Origin: Roseateles sp.
GTDB taxonomy: Bacteria; Pseudomonadota; Gammaproteobacteria; Burkholderiales; Burkholderiaceae_C
Reading direction: 5' to 3'
Assembly (NCBI GenBank): GCA_019234295.1
Contig: JAFALK010000024.1
Coordinates: 1-53,034, forward strand
DNA: 53,034 nt
The position numbers and the translations under genes are program-made. Shown here piece by piece: positions 1 through 8,635 of this stretch (positions within the stretch are counted from its first letter, which is position 1; every line of letters starts with the position of its first letter). Below the pieces are notes generated by a model. It had not been told where the DNA came from, made no database searches, and was given only the letters and a program-made list of their open reading frames with translations.

Positions 1-2
1 TT

Positions 3-392
3 TGCTTTGCCACCGTGGCGGCGACGAGGCGACAAGGCGACGAGGCGTCGCGCATCGAGCACATCGCCCACTGTGTGTCGGGCCCTCTCGATCTCAACTC
101 GGCCCAGCAGGACAAGCTCGTCGCGCGGCTCACCGTGCGAGACCATGACCACGGAGCTCCTGAAGAGGCGATCGCGCGCCTGGGCGAGGGCTTCTATCGG
201 CCAAATGAGAGGCGAGAGGCGAGAGGCGAGAGGCGAGAGGCGAGAGGCGAGAGGCGAGAGGCGCGTGCGCGTGCGCAAGGCGGCCTCGGCCTCAATCTCT
301 TCAAAATGTTTGCGGCCGCACAGGGCGGCCGCATGGACATCCGCAACGCCAGCCCGGGACTGGAGGTGAGGTTGGACCTGCCGATCACATGA
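3..392 (+). pseudogene. Sensor histidine kinase C-terminal fragment with heptamer repeat in the ATP lid (truncated by window edge)
   Basis: The frame is open from the left edge to a TGA at 390-392. Its second half matches the end of a histidine kinase ATPase domain: a G1-like stretch (VRDHDHGAPEEA, where VRDHGPGxPEEA is usual), an F box (GEGFYRP), a G2 box (GGLGLNLF), then AAAQGGRMDIRN and EVRLDLP typical of the last strands. Between F box and G2 box are 25 residues where about 11 are normal; the surplus is made of a 7-bp tandem repeat at 207-262. The G1 box has lost a glycine and no N box is recognisable upstream, where a short 8-bp repeat (21-44) occurs instead, so I call it degenerate. The 3' end overlaps the convergent guaC stop by 8 bp. 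A divergent but live kinase whose N-terminus lies outside the window is possible. Confidence 0.5.
207..262. repeat. 7-bp tandem repeat, unit GAGAGGC, eight perfect copies
   Basis: Eight uninterrupted copies of GAGAGGC run from 207 to 262. In the kinase frame three units (21 bp) encode a seven-residue Arg/Glu/Gly period. Because the unit is 7 bp, gain or loss of a single unit shifts the reading frame. A shorter imperfect array of an 8-bp unit (GCGACGAG, three copies) lies at 21-44 in the same reading frame. Confidence 0.95.
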
Positions 393-1362
393 AGAGATGC
401 TCTCCGGCGTTCTCTCCGCCGAGGATCACGTAGTTCACTTTCTTCAGGTCGGCCAGCGTTCGGCCGCCCGCGTAGGAGATGGAGCTCTGCAGGTCTTCCT
501 GCATCTCGCGCATCGTGTCGCGCAGCTTGCCCTTGACGGGCTCGAGGATGCGTTTGCCTTCCACGTGCTTGTACTCGCCCTTGTTGAAGTCCGAGGCCGA
601 GCCGTAGTACTCCTTGTAGAGCTTGCCATCGACCTCGACGGTCTTGCCGGGCGACTCCTCGTGGCCGGCGAACAGGGAGCCCACCATGACCATGGAGGCG
701 CCGAAGCGCACGCTCTTGGCGATGTCACCATGGTGGCGGATACCGCCGTCGGCCACGATGGGCTTGGTCGCCACACGGGCGCACCACTTGAGCGCCGAGA
801 GTTGCCAGCCACCCGTGCCGAAGCCGGTCTTCAATCGTGTGATGCAGACCTTGCCCGGGCCGATGCCGACCTTGGTCGCGTCGGCGCCCCAGTTCTCGAG
901 GTCGATCACACCTTCGGGCGTGCCGACGTTGCCGGCGATCACGAAGGTGCTGGGCAGCTTGTGCTTGATGTGCTCGATCATGCGGCGCACGCTCTCCGCG
1001 TGGCCATGGGCGATGTCGATGGTGATGTAATCGGCGCCCACGCCTTCGGCGGCCAGTTGATTGACCGTCTCGTAGTCGGACGGCTTGACACCCGCGCTCA
1101 GTGACACGATCAACCCCTTCTCGCGCATGGACCGGGCATAGGCCACCGTGTCCAGGTCGAAGCGGTGCATGACGTAGAAGTAGTCGTTGGCCGCCAACCA
1201 TTCGGTGATGGACTCGTCCACCACCGTCTTCATATTGGCGGGCACGACGGGCAGCTTGAAGCGGTGGGGGCCGAATTCGATGCCTGTGTCGCAGTCGCTG
1301 CGGCTCTCCACGCGGCACTTGCGCGGCAGCAGCAGGATGTTGTCGTAGTCGAAGATTTCCAT
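385..1362 (-). CDS. guaC: GMP reductase
   Basis: Converts GMP to IMP with NADPH and release of ammonia, returning guanine nucleotides to the branch point of purine salvage; cytoplasmic. The 325-residue protein is an IMPDH/GMPR TIM barrel of the length usual for the bacterial GuaC2 type. The catalytic-loop signature [11 protein letters not shown] puts the active-site Cys at residue 173. GNVGTPEG (about 144-151) and the phosphate-binding [11 protein letters not shown] and VMVGSLFAG stretches follow. No CBS pair is present, which argues against IMP dehydrogenase. It is transcribed away from the FabH-type gene across a 210-bp intergenic region holding several dyads (1432-1468), and its 3' end overlaps the kinase remnant by 8 bp. 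Confidence 0.95.
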   Translation of the reverse strand: MEIFDYDNILLLPRKCRVESRSDCDTGIEFGPHRFKLPVVPANMKTVVDESITEWLAANDYFYVMHRFDLDTVAYARSMREKGLIVSLSAGVKPSDYETVNQLAAEGVGADYITIDIAHGHAESVRRMIEHIKHKLPSTFVIAGNVGTPEGVIDLENWGADATKVGIGPGKVCITRLKTGFGTGGWQLSALKWCARVATKPIVADGGIRHHGDIAKSVRFGASMVMVGSLFAGHEESPGKTVEVDGKLYKEYYGSASDFNKGEYKHVEGKRILEPVKGKLRDTMREMQEDLQSSISYAGGRTLADLKKVNYVILGGENAGEHLFM

Positions 1363-1431
1363 GAGTCAGTTCGCATATGCGGGGTGCGTTGCATGCAGTG
1401 CACCACCTGGGCTGCGAGCGCTTGACTTGGA

Positions 1432-1468
1432 GACCCGGTCAAAAAAATACCGGGTCCCAAAATTTGGG
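1432..1468. promoter_or_regulatory. Cluster of dyads between guaC and the FabH-type gene
   Basis: Two adjoining inverted repeats lie 70-106 bp before the guaC start: GACCCGGT / ACCGGGTC (arms 1432-1439 and 1449-1456, A-rich 9-nt centre) and CCCAAA-A-TTTGGG (1456-1468). They sit where a guaC or divergent-promoter operator would be expected. No binding protein can be named from sequence. Confidence 0.45.
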
Positions 1469-1520
1469 CCCGGTGATTGATTCTACGCGGATCGCTAAAA
1501 TCAGCCGCTGACCATTTCAT

Positions 1521-1556
1521 AAGCCCGCCCCGAGCAGTCACCGAGGCGGGTTTTTT
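1521..1556 (+). terminator. Intrinsic-terminator hairpin in the leader of the FabH-type gene
   Basis: AAGCCCGCC pairs with GGCGGGTTT (CCCGCC 1524-1529 with GGCGGG 1545-1550, extended by a C-A mismatch and two further inner pairs, and by outer A-T pairs), followed directly by six T at 1551-1556. It ends 16 nt before the ATG at 1573. No plus-strand gene lies upstream, so its only obvious target is the leader of the downstream gene itself. Confidence 0.7.
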
Positions 1557-1572
1557 GCACAAGAGACATTCC

Positions 1573-2709
<1,137 letters not shown>

Positions 2710-2719
2710 ACCGTCCGGG

Positions 2720-5017
2720 TCACTGCGAAGCGCTGGAAGCTGGTGCAGGCGGGGCCGAGTCCATCCCGAGGCTGCGGATACCGGCATCGCCGGCGAATTC
2801 CTCAAAGCTCCAGTCGCCGTTGGACATGACCAGCCCCTCGGAGGGCGGTTGGATCTCGTGCACCGGCACGTTGCGCAGCGCGACGGACATGGCGTCGATC
2901 CACACGGGCAGGGCGAGGCCGCCGCCCGACTCGCGGTCGCCGAGGCTGCGGGGCTGGTCGTAGCCGATCCACACCACGGCGGCCAAGGAAGGCTGGAAGC
3001 CGGCAAACCAGGCGTCCACCGATTCGTTGGTCGTGCCGGTCTTGCCATACAGGTCCGGGCGATGCAGCGTGGCCTGCGCACGTGCGGCCGTGCCGCTGCG
3101 CGCCACCTCCTGCAGCAGGTTGGCGATGACGAATGCATTGCGTTCGGAAATGGCGCGGCGCTCGTCCGTGGCACCGGTCGCATCGCTGGCGGCATCAGAG
3201 GCCGACGCAGCAGGCTTGGCGGTTTCGGCGTCGAAGAGCACCTTGTCGTCGGCGTCCGTGATCCTCGTGATCAGGAGCGGCGAGGTCCGCAAGCCGGCGT
3301 TGGCGAAGACCGAGTAGGCGGCGACCATCTGCATGGGTGTCACCGAGCCTGAGCCCAGGCCCAGTGTCAGGTTGTTCGGGAGCTTGTCGGCATCCAGCCC
3401 GAAGCGCACAGCCCAGGCGCGCGCGCGCTCGGCGCCGAGCATCTGCATCACGCGCACCGTCACCAGGTTCTTGGATTTGGCCAGAGCGGCCCGGACGGTC
3501 ATCGGGCCGTCGTAGGTGTTCTCGTAGTTCTTGGGCTCCCAGTCGCCGATGGTGATGGGGGCGTCGTTGACGATGGTGGATGGGGTCAGACCTTGTTCGA
3601 GCGCGGCCGAGTAGACCAAGGGCTTGAAGCTCGAGCCGGGCTGGCGCCAGGCCTGCATCACGTGGTTGAACTTGTTGCGGGCGAAGTCGAAGCCGCCGAC
3701 CAGCGCGTGGATGCGGCCCGTGCCGGGTTCCATCGATACAAAGGCGCCTTCGGCTTCTGGCGCCTGCGCAACGACCCAGTGCGAGCCGGACTTCAGCACG
3801 CGGATGATGGAGCCGCGCGCGACGCGAATTTCCTTTTTGGCGTTGGCCGAGAGCGCACCCTGCACGCTGTGCAGGCCTTCGCCGGTGATCTCGATGTCGT
3901 CGCCGCTGTGCAGCGTGGCGAGAATCTTGTCCTTGGCAGCCTGGGTGACGACGGCTGCGCGTAGCTCGTCGTTGTCGGGATGCTCGGCCAGGCCCTTGCT
4001 GATGGCGGCGTCCTCGTCCTCGGGATCATCGGGCATGTCCACAGTGCCCTCAGGGCCGCGATAGGGTTTGCGGCGCTCCAGGTCCATGAGGGCACGGCGC
4101 AGGCCGCGGTAAGCGGCCTCCTGTTCGGCCGCGACCACGGTGGTCGTGACCTTGAGGCCGTTGTTGTAGCTCTCCTCGCCGTATTGCGCGACGACGACCT
4201 GACGCGCCATCTCGGCAACGTACTCAGCATGCATGCGGGCGTCCTGCCCGCTGCGGACGTGCAGCGGCTCTTCGCGGGCTGCTTTCTCTTCAGCTTCGCT
4301 GATCATGCCCGTCTCGCGCATGCGCAAGAGCACCACATGCTGGCGGCGCGTGGCCGCACGCAGATTGCTGATGGGGTTCACGTAGTAGGGGTTCTGCGGC
4401 AGACCCGCAAGCATGGCCGTCTCGGCGATGCTGAGCTGCTCCAGCGGCTTGGCGAAATAGATGCGCGAAGCGGCGGCAAAGCCATAGGCGCGGCTGCCCA
4501 GGTAGATCTGGTTCATGTAGATCTCGAGGATCTGTTGCTTGGACAGCGTCGCCTCCATCTTGTGCGAGAGCAAGATCTCGACGAACTTGCGGCTCCAGTC
4601 GCCGCGCTTCTTGGTCAAGTAGAAGTCTCGCGCCAGTTGCTGGGTGATCGTCGACGCTCCCTGCAAGTGCCGGCCAATCAGGTCGTTGATCGCAGCCCGA
4701 GCCATGCCCGAGTAGGACACCGCGCCATGCTCGTAGAAGCCTTCATCCTCCACCGCCAGCAGGGCGTTCTGCATGCGCTTGGGGATCTTGTCCAGCGGGA
4801 GGTAGTCGCGCCGCTCGGCGCCGTATTCGGCCATCAGTTGGCCGTCTGCCGTGTAGATGCGCAGCGGCATCTTGGGCCGGTAGTCGCTCAGCTCGGCGAG
4901 GTCGGGCAGGGTCGGGTAGATCAGGGCCGCGGCCACGCCGGCGATGAGCAGCACAAGGACGAGGCAGCCGGCGCTGATGAACAGGATCTTCTTGCGCAGG
5001 GCAGAGGTCAAGGTCAT
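2720..5017 (-). CDS. mrcA: Penicillin-binding protein 1A, bifunctional transglycosylase/transpeptidase
   Basis: Polymerises lipid II into glycan strands and cross-links the peptides; anchored in the inner membrane with both domains periplasmic. The 765-residue protein has one membrane segment (about 10-33). A GT51 domain follows, with AVEDEGFYEH (catalytic Glu90), GASTITQQLARD (120-131) and EIYMNQIYLG. The transpeptidase domain has GSSFK (nucleophile Ser462, Lys465), SKN (515-517) and KTG (659-661). Between the two lies the extra OB-like segment found in PBP1A proteins. The start at 5017 gives a short cytoplasmic tail before the membrane helix; the open frame continues far upstream, but that part is antisense to sbcB. 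It is divergent from sbcB with 57 bp between starts. Confidence 0.95.
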   Translation of the reverse strand: MTLTSALRKKILFISAGCLVLVLLIAGVAAALIYPTLPDLAELSDYRPKMPLRIYTADGQLMAEYGAERRDYLPLDKIPKRMQNALLAVEDEGFYEHGAVSYSGMARAAINDLIGRHLQGASTITQQLARDFYLTKKRGDWSRKFVEILLSHKMEATLSKQQILEIYMNQIYLGSRAYGFAAASRIYFAKPLEQLSIAETAMLAGLPQNPYYVNPISNLRAATRRQHVVLLRMRETGMISEAEEKAAREEPLHVRSGQDARMHAEYVAEMARQVVVAQYGEESYNNGLKVTTTVVAAEQEAAYRGLRRALMDLERRKPYRGPEGTVDMPDDPEDEDAAISKGLAEHPDNDELRAAVVTQAAKDKILATLHSGDDIEITGEGLHSVQGALSANAKKEIRVARGSIIRVLKSGSHWVVAQAPEAEGAFVSMEPGTGRIHALVGGFDFARNKFNHVMQAWRQPGSSFKPLVYSAALEQGLTPSTIVNDAPITIGDWEPKNYENTYDGPMTVRAALAKSKNLVTVRVMQMLGAERARAWAVRFGLDADKLPNNLTLGLGSGSVTPMQMVAAYSVFANAGLRTSPLLITRITDADDKVLFDAETAKPAASASDAASDATGATDERRAISERNAFVIANLLQEVARSGTAARAQATLHRPDLYGKTGTTNESVDAWFAGFQPSLAAVVWIGYDQPRSLGDRESGGGLALPVWIDAMSVALRNVPVHEIQPPSEGLVMSNGDWSFEEFAGDAGIRSLGMDSAPPAPASSASQ

Positions 5018-5074
5018 GGATGAGGACGGGGGGGCAGGGGTGCCGCGATTATGGGATCGGTTATCGTGCCCGCC

Positions 5075-6505
5075 ATGAGCGACCTCACCTTTTTCTGGCA
5101 CGACTACGAGACCTTCGGCGTGGTGCCGCGGCGCGACCGCCCGGCGCAGTTCGCAGGCATCCGGACCGACGCCGAGCTCAACGAGATCGGCGAGCCGTTG
5201 ATGCTTTACTGCCAGCCGGCCCCCGACTTCTTGCCCTCGCCCGAGTCCTGCCTGCTGACGGGCATCCTGCCGCAGACCTGTCTCGAGCGAGGCGTCCCCG
5301 AGCACGAATTCGCCCAGGCCATCGAGGACCAGCTCGCCCGGCCCGGCACCGTGGGCCTGGGCTACAACACGATTCGCTTCGACGACGAGGTCACGCGCTT
5401 CCTCTTCTGGCGCAATCTCATCGACCCCTATGCGCGCGAGTGGCAGAACGATTGTGGCCGCTGGGACTTGCTCGACGTCGTGCGCTGTGCGTACGCGCTG
5501 CGACCCGAGGGCATCGAATGGCCCCGGCACGAGGATGGCCGGCCTTCCTTCAAGCTGGAGCACCTGAGCGCCGCGAACGGCCTGGTTCACGAGGCCGCGC
5601 ACGATGCGCTCTCCGACGTGCGCGCCACCATCGCGCTTGCGCGACTGATCCGCGCCCGACAACCCAAGCTCTTCGAGTTCTGCCTGCGGCTTCGCAAGAA
5701 GGAGGCGGTCTGGGCTGAGATCGGCGTGGGGCGGCCGTTCCTGCACATTTCGGGCATGTACGGAGTCGAGCGCGGCTGCATTGCCCTGGTATGGCCGCTG
5801 GCGCCGCACCCGACGAACAAGAACGAGCTCATCGTCTGGGATCTGGCCAGCGATCCGTCCGAACTGCTGACGCTCGATGCCCAGGCCATTCGCGATCGCA
5901 TGTTCGTCAAGCACGAGGAACTCCCCGAGGGCGTGAGCCGCCTGCCGATCAAGACCGTGCACGTCAACAAGTCGCCGATCGTGATCGGCAACCTCAAGAC
6001 CCTCTCGCCAGCCATGGCGCAGCGCTGGGGACTGGACATCGAGAAGGGCCTGGGCCACGCGGAAGTGCTGATGCAAAAAGGCCGGCTGCTCGACGGCCTG
6101 TGGACCGAGGTGTTCCGCCGCGATCCGATGCCGCCGCTCGACGTGGACGAGGACCTCTACGGCGGTTTCGTCTCGAACGACGACCGCCGCGCCCTGCAGC
6201 GAGTCCGCGGCCTCACGCCTGATCAACTGGCCGAACGGGCCGCGGCGGGCAAACTGGCATTCGGCGACCACCGGCTGGAGGAGCTCGTGTTCCGATGGCG
6301 GGCACGCAACTTCCCGGGCACCCTGTCTGCGCAGGAGGCCGAGCGTTGGCAGGCGCATCGCGCCGAGCGGCTCAGCGGCGAGGCCCTGGCCGCGTATTTC
6401 GAGAGCATCGATGCCCTGGGCGAGACCCTGGCCGAAGACGACGAGCGCAGTGCCGAGATCCTCGGCGCGCTCTACGACTATGCGGAGTCTATTGCCCCCG
6501 AGTGA
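5075..6505 (+). CDS. sbcB: Exodeoxyribonuclease I
   Basis: Degrades single-stranded DNA 3' to 5' and contributes to recombination and mismatch repair. The 476-residue protein opens with FFWHDYETFG, giving the Exo I metal ligands Asp10 and Glu12 of the DEDDh exonuclease fold. LGYNTIRFDDEVTRF follows, then HDALSDVRATIALARLI with the third and fourth acidic/His ligands. The remainder is the SH3-like and helical extension specific to SbcB, and the length matches E. coli (475). I chose ATG 5075 because the protein family begins there; a TTATCG hexamer lies 8 nt upstream. A near-perfect 11-bp duplication around the stop (CCCCCGAGTGA) creates a second in-line stop-like sequence just before the next gene. 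Confidence 0.93.
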   Translation: MSDLTFFWHDYETFGVVPRRDRPAQFAGIRTDAELNEIGEPLMLYCQPAPDFLPSPESCLLTGILPQTCLERGVPEHEFAQAIEDQLARPGTVGLGYNTIRFDDEVTRFLFWRNLIDPYAREWQNDCGRWDLLDVVRCAYALRPEGIEWPRHEDGRPSFKLEHLSAANGLVHEAAHDALSDVRATIALARLIRARQPKLFEFCLRLRKKEAVWAEIGVGRPFLHISGMYGVERGCIALVWPLAPHPTNKNELIVWDLASDPSELLTLDAQAIRDRMFVKHEELPEGVSRLPIKTVHVNKSPIVIGNLKTLSPAMAQRWGLDIEKGLGHAEVLMQKGRLLDGLWTEVFRRDPMPPLDVDEDLYGGFVSNDDRRALQRVRGLTPDQLAERAAAGKLAFGDHRLEELVFRWRARNFPGTLSAQEAERWQAHRAERLSGEALAAYFESIDALGETLAEDDERSAEILGALYDYAESIAPE

Positions 6506-6528
6506 AGCCCCCGAGTGAGGAGGAGACC

Positions 6529-7008
6529 ATGAAGTCACTTTTGCCCCTGCTGCTCGCGAGCGCGGCCTTCGCTCACGCAGACGAGGCCCAGATGCAGACC
6601 TGGCAGCGACAGGTCCGTGCCACCGAATGCGTCTTCGCCGACAGCATGGCCAAGCGCGACCTGAAGGCCTTCGAGAGCCTGCTGGCTGACGCGCCCCTGT
6701 TCTTCAGCGGCGAAGGGCCTTTGCAGGGCCGCGCTGCCGTCGTGGCGCGCTGGAAGCGCTTTTACGAAGGTGCCAAGGCACCGTTCTCCTGGGAGCCTGA
6801 CGAAGTTGTTGCCGTGAGCGACGGCAGCCTCGCCTATTCGACCGGCCCCGTGTTCGACCCCCAGGGTCAGTTGATCGGGCGTTTCGCTTCGGTTTGGCGA
6901 CAGGAAGCGCCGGGCCGCTGGCGCATCGTCATCGACCACGGTGTGCCGCTGAGCGACGCTGAACGCGTGAAGCCGCCAGCGCCCGGCAAGGGCTGCGAAG
7001 GCCTTTAG
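6529..7008 (+). CDS. Secreted NTF2-like (DUF4440/SnoaL-type) protein
   Basis: A 159-residue product with a clear Sec signal peptide (MKSLLPLLLASAAFAHA, cleavage probably after Ala17) followed by one NTF2-like cone fold. Visible features are an early helix with AKRDLKAFESLLADAPLFF, then GRAAVVARWKRFY, and paired strands ending in GRFASVWRQEAPGRWRIVIDHGVP. Many DUF4440 proteins are SnoaL-like or ketosteroid-isomerase-like, but no catalytic residues can be assigned here, so the function is unknown and probably periplasmic. A strong Shine-Dalgarno (GAGGAGGAG, 6517-6525) precedes the ATG, and it starts 23 bp after sbcB, probably in the same transcript. Two cysteines, Cys36 and one near the C-terminus, could form a disulfide. 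Confidence 0.75.
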   Translation: MKSLLPLLLASAAFAHADEAQMQTWQRQVRATECVFADSMAKRDLKAFESLLADAPLFFSGEGPLQGRAAVVARWKRFYEGAKAPFSWEPDEVVAVSDGSLAYSTGPVFDPQGQLIGRFASVWRQEAPGRWRIVIDHGVPLSDAERVKPPAPGKGCEGL

Positions 7009-7131
7009 GTTGCAAGTAGGCGACGCGAGTCAGGCCTTTGTGCACGGCCCATGGCAAGGCGGGGCCGGACGGGGTTTTCTTCGACCCTCAAAACGGGTAC
7101 ACCATCGAGAATTCCAAGAGGAGTCAAGCAG

Positions 7132-8064
7132 ATGAATACCGAGCAGCCGAGCGCCGCATCGCAAGACCAGGCGGCGCGCATGCGCGCCATGCTCCAGCGC
7201 ATTCCTGCCGCCGTGGCCTTTGTCAGCCAGGGGCGCTTCGAGCAGGTCAGCGAGGCCTTCAACACGCTGTTCGGCCATGGGGACGATACGGACCTCGTCG
7301 GCCAGGGTACGCAGTCGATCCATGTGTCGGCCGCGGCGCAGACGGCCGTGGCCGAGCGCATGGCACAGGCCTTCGCGGCTGGTCTTCCCTTGGATGAGGA
7401 GATCGAATACGTTCGGCTTGACGGCGGGCGCTTCTGGGGCCGGCTGCAGGCCACGCCCCTGGTCTGGGAGCAGCCCGGCGGCGAAAGCATGTGGATCGTG
7501 GACGACGTGACGGCCACGCGCAAGGAGCGCAGCCAGCCGACCTGGACCGCCAAGCACGATAGCCTGACCGAGCTCGCAAATCGCCGCGAATTCGAGCGCC
7601 GACTTGCCGAACATGTCGGTAGCCTGCGCCATCAGCCGGTTTCCGTCCTCTGGATCGACGTGGACAAATTTAGCGAGGTCGTGCGCTCCATGGGTACCGA
7701 GGTCGGCGACCACTTCCTTTACGGACTGGGCCAGATGCTGATCACCAAGGTCCGTGCGTCCGACATCGTTGCCCGCCTGGAAGACGACTGTTTTGCCGTG
7801 CTGTTGCCCGACTGCGACCAGCATTTCGCGGAGATCGTGGCGGAGAAGACACGCGCGGCGATTGCCGCCTATCGCCTGCGCTGGGGCCTGCACCGGGCGC
7901 GGGTCAAGGCCTGTGTCGGCGTGGTCCAGGTGCAGGGCACGCTCGAGACGGTGGACGCCGTGATGGGCGCTGCCAGCCATGCCTGTGCCGAGGCCAAGGC
8001 AGCAGGGGGCGACAGCGTGCGGGTCTTCATTTCGGCCGGCAAATTCGAGGAATTGGCCGGATAA
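7132..8064 (+). CDS. PAS/GGDEF-domain protein with degenerate diguanylate cyclase motif
   Basis: The 310-residue protein has an N-terminal PAS-like domain (about 20-130, RIPAAVAFVSQGRFEQVSEA). A linker and GGDEF-type domain (about 140-305) follow. The GGDEF entry motif HDSLTELANRREFERRL is intact and the first metal-binding region VLWIDVDKF (Asp176) is kept. The signature loop, however, reads R-L-E-D-D-C-F-A-V-L-L at 215-225, so GGDEF has become EDDCF. Both glycines and the catalytic acid are lost, and cyclase activity is unlikely. Such domains often act as c-di-GMP or GTP sensors or as partners of active enzymes; that role is inference. An AAGAGGAG ribosome site precedes the ATG. Confidence 0.8.
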   Translation: MNTEQPSAASQDQAARMRAMLQRIPAAVAFVSQGRFEQVSEAFNTLFGHGDDTDLVGQGTQSIHVSAAAQTAVAERMAQAFAAGLPLDEEIEYVRLDGGRFWGRLQATPLVWEQPGGESMWIVDDVTATRKERSQPTWTAKHDSLTELANRREFERRLAEHVGSLRHQPVSVLWIDVDKFSEVVRSMGTEVGDHFLYGLGQMLITKVRASDIVARLEDDCFAVLLPDCDQHFAEIVAEKTRAAIAAYRLRWGLHRARVKACVGVVQVQGTLETVDAVMGAASHACAEAKAAGGDSVRVFISAGKFEELAG

Positions 8065-8098
8065 ATCCCGCTTTTCGCCGGATTGGAGCCGGCCCCTT

Positions 8099-8127
8099 GT
8101 GACAAGGCGAACAAACGCGTCTAATCT
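8099..8127 (+). promoter_or_regulatory. Possible promoter of the mini rod-like gene
   Basis: GTGACA (8099-8104) and TAATCT (8122-8127) are separated by 17 bp. The palindrome CCTTGT-G-ACAAGG (8095-8107) overlaps the -35. The expected start of transcription, about 8134, is next to the ATG at 8135, so the mRNA may be leaderless. The -10 match is only partial. Confidence 0.35.
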
Positions 8128-8134
8128 TCACCTT

Positions 8135-8431
8135 ATGACTGCAGACCTCTCCACGGCCCTGTCTGGCATTTCTGCCGCCAACGAGCGGCTGCGCGCGTCT
8201 GCCAGCAATATTGCCAACCTCGCCGATGCCAACCAAAAACGCGCCCAGGTCAACCTGAGCACGGTGGCTGGCGGTGGTGTTCAGGCCGAGACGGTCATGA
8301 CCGACCAGACCATCCAGCCGACGAACGAACTGGTTGAGCAGCAGTCCGCCACGTACTCCTACGTTGCGAATCTGAAGGTGCTGGAAACGCAGCTGCGTGC
8401 CGAAGGTACGGTGCTCGACATCAAGGCCTAG
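8135..8431 (+). CDS. Miniature flagellar rod/hook-family-like protein
   Basis: A 98-residue protein whose first 35 residues (STALSGISAANERLRASASNIANLAD) match the N-terminal motif of flagellar rod and hook proteins such as FlgB, FlgC and FlgG. Its last 35 (NELVEQQSATYSYVANLKVLETQLR) match their C-terminal coiled coil. The central D1-type domain is almost absent, leaving little more than the two helices that pair in axial proteins. No other flagellar gene lies in the window. It may be an isolated rod-family protein or a structural relic; a motility role is inference. It follows the GGDEF-like gene by 70 bp on the same strand, and a link to c-di-GMP signalling is conceivable but unproven. Confidence 0.7.
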   Translation: MTADLSTALSGISAANERLRASASNIANLADANQKRAQVNLSTVAGGGVQAETVMTDQTIQPTNELVEQQSATYSYVANLKVLETQLRAEGTVLDIKA

Positions 8432-8487
8432 GCTCCCCAAGCCTTTCATCGATCGACATTCTTCCAGTCCAACACTGGAATGGCTTG

Positions 8488-8510
8488 ATAGTTGCATATA
8501 GAGCAACTAT
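8488..8510. promoter_or_regulatory. LysR-type operator candidate
   Basis: A perfect 8-bp inverted repeat, ATAGTTGC-N7-GCAACTAT, lies 126-148 bp before the lysR ATG. Its core TGC-N7-GCA fits the T-N11-A rule of LysR-type boxes (T8493 and A8505). The left half-site AGTTGCAT recurs at 8555-8562, 65 bp downstream, as a likely activation-site half. A second short dyad (TTCCAGT-N5-ACTGGAA, 8462-8480) lies just upstream. Confidence 0.7.
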
Positions 8511-8635
8511 TCATTCTGGCGGCTCTCGTTGTTCTCTGGGGCTTCTCTGCATAAAGTTGCATGGAAGCGAAGAGTTATTGCCTGAATGGCAATTTCCAGC
8601 CCATCAACCGCACAACGAGACCCCCTGGACCGCTC

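Noticed and set aside
5018..6538. Long minus-strand open frame extending the mrcA frame through sbcB (about 500 extra codons)
   Set aside because: It is antisense to the strongly supported exonuclease I gene, has no domain similarity, and reflects high GC at codon positions.
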